This document shows, piece after piece, positions 9,399 through 18,600 of a DNA stretch of 64,000 nucleotides; within the stretch, counting starts at the first letter, position 1; each line of letters starts with the position of its first letter. The stretch is taken from assembly GCA_000954095.1 (NCBI GenBank), contig JYNY01000372.1, positions 69,940 through 133,939 of the forward strand. Direction: 5' to 3'. A program made the translations under genes and the position numbers. The stretch is from Candidatus Omnitrophus magneticus. GTDB lineage: Bacteria > Omnitrophota > Gorgyraeia > Tantalellales > Tantalellaceae. Below the pieces are notes generated by a model, which was not told where the DNA came from, ran no database searches, and worked only from the letters and a program-made list of their open reading frames with translations.

Positions 9399-10391
9399 AT
9401 GGGATTCAAACTGAAAAATTTCGAATTACCCAAAAAAATAGATTTTGAGCAAGAAACGTATTCCCCTCTTTATGGGAAAATTATTGCAGAGCCTTTTGAA
9501 AAAGGGTATGGAGTTACTATTGGTAATTCTTTGAGAAGAGTGTTGCTTTCTTCGATTGAAGGAACTGCAGTTACAAAGATAAAATTTGGTACAGTTGTTC
9601 ATGAGTTTAGTGTAATTCAGGGTGTATTAGAAGATGTGCCAGAGATAATTTTGAATATTAAGAATTTAGTATTAAAATCTCATTTTAAAGAGCCCAAACC
9701 AATGTTTATTTCAATGAGTAAAAAGGGGCCGATAAAAGCAAAGGATTTAAAGGTTGATGAAACAGTTGAAATTGTTAACCCGGAACAACATATAGCCACC
9801 TTAACAGAAGATGTTAAATTTGAAATGGAATTGATAGTAGAACGTGGATTTGGGTATGTTCCCGCGGAAAGGCATAGAGCAGTTGAAGAGCCTATCGGCA
9901 TTATTTCAATAGATGCTTTATTTTCACCTGTAAAAAAAGTTAATATGAATGTTGTGGAGACACGAGTCGGGCATCTTACTGATTATGATAAATTAATTTT
10001 AGAAATTTTTACTAATGGAAGCATGGAGCCAAAGGATACAATTTTATACGCGGCTAATATTTTGCATAGGCATTTAGATGTGTTTTTGTCTATAGGTAAA
10101 TTGCCAGAAGAGGTAGAAGATGAACAGGATGATGAAAGAGAGAGAGATGTGCTTCTAAAAAAACTCGCGAAGCCTATTTCAGAATTAGAATTATCAGTCA
10201 GAAGCTCAAATTGCTTAGCGGAGGCGAATATAAAGACAATAGGAGATTTGGTTTATAAAAAAGAAGCAGACATGCTGAAATATAAAAATTTTGGTAAAAA
10301 ATCTTTAACAGAAATTAACGATATTTTGGTTTCTATGGGATTAGAGTTGGGTATGGAATTAGACGAAGATATTTTAAAAAATAAAGAGTAA
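9399..10391 (+). CDS. rpoA: DNA-directed RNA polymerase alpha subunit
   Basis: 330 residues from the ATG at 9399, chosen because TAGGAGG is at 9382-9388 and the next residues (MGFKLKNFELPKKI) match the family. An upstream ATG at 9366 would include that ribosome site. The N-terminal assembly domain shows EPFEKGYGVTIGNSLRRVLLSS and the block around VPAERHR. The C-terminal domain (about 255-325) has the LSVRSSNCLAEANIKTIGDL pattern that contacts UP elements and activators. Confidence 0.97.
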   Translation: MGFKLKNFELPKKIDFEQETYSPLYGKIIAEPFEKGYGVTIGNSLRRVLLSSIEGTAVTKIKFGTVVHEFSVIQGVLEDVPEIILNIKNLVLKSHFKEPKPMFISMSKKGPIKAKDLKVDETVEIVNPEQHIATLTEDVKFEMELIVERGFGYVPAERHRAVEEPIGIISIDALFSPVKKVNMNVVETRVGHLTDYDKLILEIFTNGSMEPKDTILYAANILHRHLDVFLSIGKLPEEVEDEQDDERERDVLLKKLAKPISELELSVRSSNCLAEANIKTIGDLVYKKEADMLKYKNFGKKSLTEINDILVSMGLELGMELDEDILKNKE

Positions 10392-10441
10392 GCGAAGAGT
10401 TTTTAATATAATCAAAAATAGAGATTAGGGGTTAATAAATA

Positions 10442-11086
10442 ATGAGACATAAGAAAAAAAGAGGACTTTTAAGCCGGAACATTAGTCATCGTAAAGCAAC
10501 GTTAAAAAATATGGCGCTTAATTTATTTAAATATCAGCGAATAGTTACTACGCTAGCTAAGGCAAAGGCATTAAAAGCATTCGTTGAACCTATAATAACA
10601 GTAGCAAGGCAAAGCGAGAATGCTTTAAACGCTAAAAGATTGGTTTGTAAAAAATTGTGCGATAGGGATGTGGTTAAGATTGTTTTTGAAACAATCGCGC
10701 CATTATATAAAAACATAAATGGCGGATATACTAGAATTATTCCTTTTAAGAATAGAAAAGGCGATGGAGCTAGTTTGGTTATTTTAGAGTTTACAAAACG
10801 GACAAGACCGGAAGAAGATCTTTTAGGTAATACTATTTTGAAAGTTTTATCTAGGAAGCCAACTGTTAAACAAGAATCTAAAGATAAAAAACCAGAAGTG
10901 AAAAAAGAAGCAACACGTAAAAAGGGATCTAGTGGGACTGCGGCACATCATTCAGCACCTGAAATTGCTATTGAAGAGAAGGAAGAGCATGTGGTTGAAG
11001 ATGTCAGAAAAGAAAAGGCAAGGGTTGAAACAAAGAAAGTAGCAGAGCAAGGATTCTTTAAAAGATTTAGACGCAAATCGATTTAA
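10442..11086 (+). CDS. rplQ: 50S ribosomal protein L17 with C-terminal extension
   Basis: 214 residues. The first 125 match L17 (MRHKKKRGLLSRNISHRKA, GGYTRIIPFKNRKGDGASL). The remaining 90 or so form a charged Lys/Glu-rich tail with no fold I recognise, ending in a basic patch (FFKRFRRKSI). E. coli L17 is 127 residues. It is the last gene of the ribosomal operon, and a strong terminator follows 20 bases after the stop. Confidence 0.95.
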   Translation: MRHKKKRGLLSRNISHRKATLKNMALNLFKYQRIVTTLAKAKALKAFVEPIITVARQSENALNAKRLVCKKLCDRDVVKIVFETIAPLYKNINGGYTRIIPFKNRKGDGASLVILEFTKRTRPEEDLLGNTILKVLSRKPTVKQESKDKKPEVKKEATRKKGSSGTAAHHSAPEIAIEEKEEHVVEDVRKEKARVETKKVAEQGFFKRFRRKSI

Positions 11087-11106
11087 TAAAAATTTCTAGT
11101 AAAAAT

Positions 11107-11140
11107 AAAAGGCAGGATTTTCATAATCCTGCCTTTTTCT
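11107..11140 (+). terminator. Rho-independent terminator of the ribosomal operon
   Basis: GGCAGGATT (11111-11119) pairs perfectly with AATCCTGCC (11125-11133) around a five-base loop. A-rich DNA precedes the stem and TTTTTCTTTTT follows it. This is a textbook intrinsic terminator for the + strand. Confidence 0.93.
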
Positions 11141-11161
11141 TTTTGGATAGTTTTTTTGGGT

Positions 11162-11341
11162 TTATTCAGTAGTTTCATCAGTTCCTGTTGATTCCATATT
11201 TTGGGCGTCGGAGCCTTCTATTATTGCTGATGTTTGACATCCTTTTCCTCCGCCACATGCTCCGCAATTAGCGAAACTAGAGGCGTTTGCTAATAAGCCT
11301 AAAATAAAGATAATAGTTAAGCTGTAAATTATTTTTTTCAT
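11162..11341 (-). CDS. Small secreted cysteine/glycine-rich peptide
   Basis: 59 residues on the minus strand. A signal peptide (MKKIIYSLTIIFILGLLANA, about 1-24) is followed by a short Cys-Gly cluster, NCGACGGGKGC, then an acidic Ser/Thr-rich tail. GGAGGGG stands at 11345-11351, just before the ATG, so the frame has a very good ribosome site. I know no family for it. The three clustered cysteines could bind a metal or carry disulfides outside the cytoplasm. It is transcribed away from the next gene. Confidence 0.72.
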   Translation of the reverse strand: MKKIIYSLTIIFILGLLANASSFANCGACGGGKGCQTSAIIEGSDAQNMESTGTDETTE

Positions 11342-11397
11342 TTTCCCCTCCTGTTTTTATTACATTAAAAATACAATACTATCTATTTTTCTGTTTA

Positions 11398-11445
11398 ATT
11401 ATAGTATACCTAATTTTTTTAGAATAGAAAAAAATATGCTATAAT
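11398..11445. promoter_or_regulatory. Divergent promoter region
   Basis: The gap between the minus-strand small peptide and the plus-strand gene at 11464 holds a TATAAT in each direction: 11440-11445 on + and 11403-11398 on -. The -35 hexamers are poor in both directions, so only the -10 boxes support this call. Confidence 0.4.
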
Positions 11446-11463
11446 TATTTAGAAGGAGTGTTT

Positions 11464-11913
11464 ATGGTGAGAATTTGTAAATGTATAATTATTTTTATAT
11501 TATTCTTTTTTTATTTTGAGAATAATTATTTTTTATTGAAGGTTTACGCGACAGAATATTCTAAAACAGATCGAAAAATAATTTTGTATCAAATAGATAT
11601 TTCTACTGAGACTTCTTATAATATTCAAGATATTTTTTTACAATTTAATGACAGCTTTTTAGATTATGGTTCCGCGCTTGAGCGGGTAAATATTCTTATA
11701 AATGAATATAATAAAGCGATGCATGTGACAATTATTCCAAAGGATGGCCAAAAATTGCATGATCTTATGAAAGATTTGTTAGCGCGGGTTGAAAAATATT
11801 TTGTTTATTATAAACGTATGGGGCGCGAGAATCCTGAAATAAATTTTGAAATACTTGACGCGCGTAACGCTGTGGCTCGTGAAGCCGCAAGGCTTACATC
11901 TATGTATATTTAA
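11464..11913 (+). CDS. Secreted or membrane-anchored hypothetical protein
   Basis: 149 residues from the ATG at 11464; AAGGAG at 11453-11458 decides the start. A long hydrophobic segment at about 3-26 is a signal peptide or anchor. The rest is soluble and largely helical, with several aromatic residues and the pattern ERVNILINEYNKAMHVTI. I recognise no family. It is monocistronic: a terminator-like gap lies upstream and a convergent gene starts 13 bases downstream. Confidence 0.7.
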   Translation: MVRICKCIIIFILFFFYFENNYFLLKVYATEYSKTDRKIILYQIDISTETSYNIQDIFLQFNDSFLDYGSALERVNILINEYNKAMHVTIIPKDGQKLHDLMKDLLARVEKYFVYYKRMGRENPEINFEILDARNAVAREAARLTSMYI

Positions 11914-11926
11914 ATCCGGATGAAGT

Positions 11927-12622
11927 TTATTTTTTATTTTTAGGATTTTTATTGTCAGAATCTTCTTGTAGTTCTTGTTTAACAGCGCTTAAAACTTGTA
12001 TTGTTTTATCGAGTTTAGAACTAAGCGAATTTTTCCATACGTCTTCGTTATTTTGTGAATTAGTGGCGGTAGTAGCAGTGGTTTGCGTAGCAGGTGGAGC
12101 GTCTGTACTGTAAGCGGCTGTAATGGTTTTAATTTTATCACCTATTTTTAGTATTTTATCAAGATTTTCTTCCCAGTTTTGAGTCCAATCTTCTTCTTTA
12201 TTTTGGGAAGTTATATTTTTTTGTTGTGATGGGGTTATTGGCGATGGAGGGAAAAGGATATCTTTTATTTTTCTCCATATTTTTACAGCTAAACTGCTTT
12301 GTTCTTTTATATCTTTTCCCCACGCGGTATCAGTAGTAGCGCTAGAGATATTATTTTTATTTTGTACAAATGCTGTATTGTCTTTTTCTATAGAATCTTT
12401 AACTTCTGTTCTTATTACGTCAAGCACTTGCATGGCTTTATTGAGTTTTTCGTTTATGTTTTCTTTCCATTCAGTGTTAGTCGCAGAGGAGTCGTTTGCG
12501 GTATTATAAGAGTTATTAGAATTTGAAGACGCGGATTGGTTAGCCCCAAAAGTTTTATTAAAATTCAAAAAAAGACAGAGACAAAAAAATATTATGATTA
12601 AAAAATAGCGAGTTTGTAACAT
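11927..12622 (-). CDS. Secreted four-repeat coiled-coil protein
   Basis: 231 residues with a signal peptide (about 1-27). The mature part holds four copies of a 24-residue helical repeat beginning with Trp, at about 52-76, 101-123, 146-168 and 196-219. The first, third and fourth share Trp, then Leu at +8 and Lys at +10; the second is divergent. Linkers are Asn/Ser/Thr-rich and low in complexity. Function is unknown. It is the last gene of a three-gene minus-strand operon, 11 bases after the HAMP protein. Confidence 0.75.
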   Translation of the reverse strand: MLQTRYFLIIIFFCLCLFLNFNKTFGANQSASSNSNNSYNTANDSSATNTEWKENINEKLNKAMQVLDVIRTEVKDSIEKDNTAFVQNKNNISSATTDTAWGKDIKEQSSLAVKIWRKIKDILFPPSPITPSQQKNITSQNKEEDWTQNWEENLDKILKIGDKIKTITAAYSTDAPPATQTTATTATNSQNNEDVWKNSLSSKLDKTIQVLSAVKQELQEDSDNKNPKNKK

Positions 12623-12633
12623 TGTTTCCTGTG

Positions 12634-13185
12634 TTAATTTTTAGTGTTAGTTATTTCTTTGAGTTTTTCATCTATTTCATGTTTTAAGGAGTCGCTTACT
12701 GATTCTTTTTTTAAATCTTCTAAAAGTTCATCTACTGCTTTTTCACGGGATTCTTGTTCTTCTTTTAAGTGTGCACACAGAGTATCAAGTTTTTGCGCTA
12801 ATGGTTTAAGCTCATCATGTTTGCGCAGTGTTAATCCGATAGAGTAATCGCCGCGGATAAGAGCGTCTATGTATTTATCCATTCTGTATATCGGTCCCGC
12901 AATCCTATGCGATAGCCGTATTCCTAATATGATAAAAATTGGTGTAATCGCTAAAAGTCTTATTGCTAAAACAGCCTTAGTATTGTTGAATAAATCTAAA
13001 AGCCTATCTGTTGGATAAACAAGCGCAAGTTTATTGCCCAAGGTGTTCCAGAGCGTGTAATATACAGTGCATCCAGCAATTAAAGCGCCGAGGTATATAA
13101 AACCTATTATATAGCCGACATATTTAAATTGAAATTTTGGCGCTATTAAATATTTACGTCTGCGGAAAGTTTTCTGTTTCTTCAT
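12634..13185 (-). CDS. Two-TM HAMP-domain protein without output domain
   Basis: 183 residues. A basic cytoplasmic N-terminus is followed by TM1 (about 22-44), a short periplasmic loop, TM2 (about 71-89) and a HAMP-like segment (about 90-142, HRIAGPIYRMDKYIDALIRGDYS). A charged coiled-coil tail closes it. HAMP segments normally pass signals to kinases, cyclases or chemotaxis signalling domains, but none is present here. GGAGGA precedes the ATG. It lies between the TPR-PDZ gene and the repeat-protein gene, so the three probably act together at the envelope. Confidence 0.78.
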   Translation of the reverse strand: MKKQKTFRRRKYLIAPKFQFKYVGYIIGFIYLGALIAGCTVYYTLWNTLGNKLALVYPTDRLLDLFNNTKAVLAIRLLAITPIFIILGIRLSHRIAGPIYRMDKYIDALIRGDYSIGLTLRKHDELKPLAQKLDTLCAHLKEEQESREKAVDELLEDLKKESVSDSLKHEIDEKLKEITNTKN

Positions 13186-13222
13186 TTTAAATCCTCCATA
13201 TCTTTAAACACAAGTTAATTTT

Positions 13223-14173
13223 TTATTTCCATATAATGGTATCTCTTTTTATAAGAAATTCCACTGTAGCGCCTTTCTTTTTAGCTATTTTTTCTAGAAT
13301 GGTATTTATTGGGACATACCGTATGGGTGTTTTATCAATTTCTAAAATAATGTCATTTTTACAAATACCGGCAAGGCTTGCCGGGCTATTTTTTTTCACT
13401 TCTTTTACTGTCAGCCCTTCCAGTAAAATAAATTCGAGCCGCGCGCCGAGTAAATCCCCTAAAAATATTTTTTTGTTAGGTAGCTTAACTTTGATAATAC
13501 GGCCATAAGTTATATGCAGGCCTTTAGTGCTGTTACTTAAAAATTTAGAATAAATATCCGTAGGATTCATATACCTTGTAGCTTTTGCCCAGATAGCGAT
13601 TAGTGTGTCCCTTTCGCGGAGGCCTGCCTTATCTGCCGGGGATCCTGCTAGAATTTGTTTAAATAAAAGTAGTCCATTTTTTTCTTCAATCGTAATGCCT
13701 ATTTGATGTTTGAGTTCTTCGGTTATTCCAGCGGATGTTTCAGCATCAAGGCCTTTTTCAAGAAGAATGGTTGTTTCATTGAGTTTTTTTACATGAGATA
13801 TTTTTGATACTTCATCAGAGTTGTTAATTTTATTGCTCACGTAAAGAATGCCTTCTCTCGCTTTTTTAAAAGAGGGATTTATTTCTAAAGCTTTTTTATA
13901 GTAGTAGTAAGATTTTTCATATGCTTTTCTTTCCTGATAATATTCAGCAAGGTTTATATAATTTTGGTCGTCACGGTCAAATATTAATTCTTTAATTTTT
14001 TCTCTCATTATTTCTTGTTCCCCGTCAATTGTTGATAGGATTACACGGTCATCATATTCTTCGACAACTACTCCTTTTATTTCTTGGGAGTCTTGCATAA
14101 TTAGAGTGTCCGCGCCTGAGTTTAGTTGTAGAAAATAGAAGTATATGGCGATAGATAGAAAAATTTTTTTCAT
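13223..14173 (-). CDS. Exported protein with TPR motif and two PDZ domains
   Basis: 316 residues with a signal peptide (about 1-20). An N-terminal beta-rich part (QEIKGVVVEEYDDRVILSTIDG) resembles short SH3-like segments. One TPR unit follows (about 72-105, NLAEYYQERKAYEKSYYYYKKALEINP). PDZ 1 lies at about 155-225 (AGSPADKAGLRERDTLIAI) and PDZ 2 at about 240-312 (KNSPASLAGICKNDIILEID). No protease domain is present, so it is more likely an adaptor than an enzyme. First gene of the minus-strand operon; AGGAGGA precedes the start. Confidence 0.82.
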   Translation of the reverse strand: MKKIFLSIAIYFYFLQLNSGADTLIMQDSQEIKGVVVEEYDDRVILSTIDGEQEIMREKIKELIFDRDDQNYINLAEYYQERKAYEKSYYYYKKALEINPSFKKAREGILYVSNKINNSDEVSKISHVKKLNETTILLEKGLDAETSAGITEELKHQIGITIEEKNGLLLFKQILAGSPADKAGLRERDTLIAIWAKATRYMNPTDIYSKFLSNSTKGLHITYGRIIKVKLPNKKIFLGDLLGARLEFILLEGLTVKEVKKNSPASLAGICKNDIILEIDKTPIRYVPINTILEKIAKKKGATVEFLIKRDTIIWK

Positions 14174-14377
14174 ATGAATAGAATCCTCCTATGCATAAAA
14201 TTTTTAAATATATAGGTATATGACTTAGCACAAAAAGTCTTTTTGTTGGGCTTTTTACGCGCAAAAATAAAAAAAATTTAATTTTTTATTTTGCTATAAG
14301 TTTACATGGTTTTTTTGCTGAAGACAAATTTATGAAGGATTACTTTTTGATGTGAAAGCGCGTGGTGAGGGGAACGT

Positions 14378-15388
14378 TTAAACCTGTAGAAGTTTTAGGT
14401 TTTGTTCATCTATTAGCTGAGAAGATATTATTTCAAGCGGGGTTATCTTTCCATTGATATTGTTAAAGATGTGCACATCTGTTTTTGGGTTGAGCGGGGC
14501 GATGTATCTAGCAATTATTTGGGCAGATGTTTTGATATCAGCGGTATCAATGTTAGTTGAACTTCTTATTATGCCGGTTGGGCCGGGGATGAGCGGTGAA
14601 GGGGTAAGAATTATGTCGCTATTTTTCGTTAAATTTTTTAAAATTTCGTTGTCTTGTTCATTTCTGCCGACAAAAAGTTTTGTATTGTTGGAAAGTTTAA
14701 AGTATCTGCCTTTTTTTGCTAAATTTATTGTGTTTAAATTAAACATATTGCTTTCTAACAAATCTTTAATACGTTTACAGAATGAAGGGTCTGTTAAGAG
14801 GCATCCTCCGGCAGGGCATGAAAAGCCTTTTAGCGACAGGGTTTTCGCAAGTTTTATTTGATTAGATCTGCCTCTTCCCGAAATATTGAGAAATTTAGAC
14901 CGGTCTATCCATTTTTCGCGCTCAGGAATTGATTCAGGGAGAAGTTGCGCTGAAAGCGGCCTGACGATGAGTCCTGTTAAGCCTGCTTCTTTTTCGATTA
15001 AAAATAGAGTATTTCTTTGTTGAGATTTTGGTCGTTGTCCTAATACTTCACCGGTAACAATAGACAACGCGTTTATTTCTTCCATTATTTTTTTTGCTGA
15101 TTTAAATTTATAGATTCTGCAATCTATGCAGGGATTATAATTTTGTCCATATCCGTATCGTGGATTTTTTATTATTTCAAGATAACTTTCATCGGCGGAT
15201 TTTATTTTGATTTCAACGTTGACTAGCGCTGATATTTCTTTGGCTGAAAAACCGCATGGTTTTGAGCCGTCGCATCTGCAAAAAGGAGAAGTGAAGTGAA
15301 GCGCTGTAACATCCACGCCTTGGTCTTTGATCATTTTTAGGGCTAGAGAGCTATCTAGTCCTCCTGAAAGTAATGCTAATGCTTTCAT
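14378..15388 (-). CDS. PP-loop ATP pyrophosphatase, tRNA thiolation type
   Basis: 336 residues. The PP-loop SGGLDSSLALKMI is at about 8-20. Cysteines occur as FCRCDGSKPCGF, NPCIDCRIYKF and SCPAGGCLLTD, and the block GEVLGQRPKSQQRN with VRPLSAQLLPES is characteristic of a family annotated as ThiI/MnmA-like tRNA sulfurtransferase. There is no THUMP domain, so it is not classical ThiI. The C-terminal 80 residues look like the NFACT-R-type RNA-binding domain found in that family. The likely role is tRNA sulfur modification; the exact position modified is unknown. Confidence 0.8.
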   Translation of the reverse strand: MKALALLSGGLDSSLALKMIKDQGVDVTALHFTSPFCRCDGSKPCGFSAKEISALVNVEIKIKSADESYLEIIKNPRYGYGQNYNPCIDCRIYKFKSAKKIMEEINALSIVTGEVLGQRPKSQQRNTLFLIEKEAGLTGLIVRPLSAQLLPESIPEREKWIDRSKFLNISGRGRSNQIKLAKTLSLKGFSCPAGGCLLTDPSFCKRIKDLLESNMFNLNTINLAKKGRYFKLSNNTKLFVGRNEQDNEILKNLTKNSDIILTPSPLIPGPTGIIRSSTNIDTADIKTSAQIIARYIAPLNPKTDVHIFNNINGKITPLEIISSQLIDEQNLKLLQV

Positions 15389-15436
15389 GAATTTTTATCC
15401 TAGTTTTGTAAAATAATGGTTTATTTTAGAGTTTAG

Positions 15437-15455
15437 CGCGAAAAATGTTTTCGCG
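15437..15455. repeat. Perfect 8-bp stem hairpin CGCGAAAA/TTTTCGCG
   Basis: CGCGAAAA (15437-15444) and TTTTCGCG (15448-15455) face each other around a three-base loop, 50 bases before the minus-strand PP-loop gene. Role unknown; it could lie in that gene's leader. Confidence 0.5.
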
Positions 15456-15593
15456 GTGATTCGATTGTTAGCGCGAAGAGCCGCGTATTTTATAAAAAAT
15501 TCATTTTACATAAATATAATGAAAAGCGCGATATAAAAATGAGAATTTAGCGATATTTTTTGTTTTTTGGGGATAGTATTTTAAGAAAGGCTT

Positions 15594-15602
15594 TGATATA
15601 AT
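15594..15602 (+). promoter_or_regulatory. Extended -10 promoter for the 1021-residue exported protein
   Basis: TGATATAAT at 15594-15602 is a perfect extended -10 element (TG-n-TATAAT). It stands about 77 bases before the start codon at 15679. The -35 region is weak, as is usual for extended -10 promoters. Confidence 0.55.
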
Positions 15603-15678
15603 AATTCTAGTTTGTTCGCGGAAAAGGTCTCGTTAGCATAAACTGAAAAATAAGGGAGGGATGAGAGGTATATAAACA

Positions 15679-18600
15679 ATGTTTAGATTTTTAAAAGGTG
15701 AGTGGCGAAAAGTTTTTAGACTGCTACAGATTGTTTTTGTATTTATGATTATTACGCAAGTAAGTCTTAGTGATAGTATTGAATGTCCGCATGATTTCCA
15801 ATCACGAAATAGTCTTGCGATTCCGCAAAATTATATTTCTCCTATAACCCGCGTCGCGCCCTTTAATACGGGTAGTAGCGCGGATGCTGTTATTTTTTCT
15901 AGTGAAGTTCTTAAAGCCCGTTTAATTTATAATCTTAAAGAATCTTATAGTGATTATATAGATTTATTTTTTAATAAAATAGATAGCTCTTCAGAATATA
16001 AGGGAATAAAGGCAATACTTGAGTTTTCAAGGGCAGTGACTATTCCGTTAGTTTGGACGAAGAAACGTAAACTAGGGATAGAGTCTATGGTTGGCGAGGC
16101 GTCTCTTACAGTTATCCCCGCGATAATTAATAACGTGAGGTTGTATATATATCTTAAAATGAAGGAAGAGAAAATAGTTTCTATTGATGTTTTTGAAGAA
16201 AAAGAGCATTTAGGACAAGTTAAAGAACTTTTAGATAAAGGGTTTATAAGCAGGGAACAGGGAAATGGCTTGATATTTAGCGTAGCGCAGAGAAGCGGCG
16301 CGCCAATGGTTTTAGATAGCATGGATGAGAGTGTTTTAACTGCAAAATTATTTTTTAGTAAGTTGTTTGGCGCAGACGGAGAAAAGATATTTAATCGCGC
16401 GGCAATAAAAGACGGAAGGATTTGGGTGGAGCCAAAAGGGATTTTAATATCCGGAGGAATAGTAATTCCAGAAGAGACAAAAAAAGAAGATAGGCCATGG
16501 CAAATAATAGAAGGATTGATAAGACAGGTAGATTCTAAGATTTCCGCGTGTGTATTAGGAGAAATGGAAGGATTGTTTAAGGCTTTTATAAAAGACGGAG
16601 CAAATTTTGCCAGTGAATTTTTTTTAGCACAGCATAGTGATTTAATGATAATGATAAAAGGGTTGACGGAAGTTTTGCAGAAGGCTGGTAATGAAAAGAC
16701 ATTAGCGTTTGATTCGTCGGTATATGAATATGTTCCGGTATTCGATGACATTAAACATGAAAGCGCGCTTTATCAAAACACATTGAGAAAAATAAAAAAT
16801 ATTTTTATGGCGGTCTCAAATAATGAGGCAAAAAGATATCAAAATAAAAATATGTTGTGGAAGGTAGACCTTTTGGATGTAGTAAGAATGGACACAAAGA
16901 GAGTGGAGGATTTATGGGCGTGGCTTAAAAAAGAAGGATATATAGGCGAGAATGGAGAGATAGAAGAGAAGTTTATAAAATTAGAAGGGTATGAGGAATT
17001 GGTATTGCCTGAGCAATTCTCGAAAATCAAGGAAGAGGTGTTTGAGATATTAAGTAAAGCAGAAGAGGAAAAGAATACAATAAAATTCGCGCCTAAGGTA
17101 ATAAAAAGCGCGGAAGATATAGATGTTCGGGAACTAACGCCGTGTTTATTGCCTACAGAAATAGTGGAAATAGAAGGCGGAAAAAATAAAATTATATTAA
17201 ATGATAATTTTGTGAAGGTAATGTGTAAGCTATCAGAAATAGGGATGGCAGGGCCAGACGGAGATATTTATGAAACGCCGTATGATAGAGGCGAAAGAGG
17301 TTCTCGGCGGTTAGGGAATATGTGGGAAACCCTTTTATATTCAACAGCGTTACATGTAATAAGGGGGCATTTTAGAATAGTAAAGGGTAGTGTAGTTTTT
17401 AATCCGTATGAAGCATGGGCGCAAGGAGAAAGGGGAAATAAATATGGATTTATTAATATTTTGTCGATAATTTATTATTGGTTTGAAATAGTGGGGAAAC
17501 ATTATCAATTTTGGGGAATGAGGATAGAAGGTGAAGTGGATGAATATCCGCCGTATTTAACGAGAAATATTACAAGAGAGGCGATAATGGCGGTGAAAGA
17601 GAGGGTTGGTAAGTCGTTATTTTTAGAATTTCTTGACAGACATATCTATTCGGGAAATTTGAAATACCGTGAAACAGGTTATACGGAAAAAGAATATGAG
17701 AAGTTTTTATATGGCGAAGACATTACTACTGAAAGTTTATTTTATTTTTTGGCAAGACAGAAACAGCCGCTTACTTTTTTTGAAATATTAGATATTCAAA
17801 AAAAATGGAATAATAAGGGTAGCGCCAGAAGATATCTTGATATTTTTACTAAACTGGGAATAGTTACTGTAAAAGATAATCCAGAAAGTAAAGGTCTTGA
17901 TGATGAAAAGGTGTATAAGTTAATCCCGTTACCTAGTGGTTTAATGAAACAAGTGGAAAAGGATATTATAAAAGATAAAATTAATACGTCATATGATATA
18001 TATTGGGAAGCGTCAAAAGAAGCGATTAGCAAAGTGAGAGAATCTTTGATAATGCTGATGGAGCCGTATCGAGTGAAGGAAATAATAGAAGAAGTTAAGA
18101 AGTATAACATTGCGACTAAAACTAAAGAAAATCCCAAGGGAGAAAAACTTTATGTGTTTCTTGATACGAGTTGGATACCAAAAGAACAAAGAGAATTAGA
18201 ACCGTGGACACTTATTTGGGTAGAAGATGGCGAAGAGACTATTATGGGGAAAAGCGCGCCGGAGGTGTCAGGATTTTCAGAATTTATAACAAGTTTTAAG
18301 GAGCTTAAAAAAACCGGCAGTTTTGAGTTAATTACCGGCAATGGAGAAGAATTAGTAACAAAGTTTAAAGACATGATAAAAGAGAAGAAAATAACAAATT
18401 ATAAAAATGTGATTCTTATCTCAGAGAGAGAATTATTGTATAGTACAGAATTAAAAACATTTATTTCAGATACAATTGATAAATTCAAACAACCATTTGT
18501 GGTAGGCGTTGACGCGCGCGATATACGTGATATGGGAGAAGATACAACAACAGAGTTATCTGAAATTTTAGCTATGGCAATAAAAATGGCGCGTAAGCCG

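Noticed and set aside
15954..16751. 265-codon open frame on the minus strand inside the 1021-residue gene
   Set aside because: It lies entirely opposite a longer frame with signal peptide and promoter, has no ribosome site, and its composition is that of an antisense shadow.
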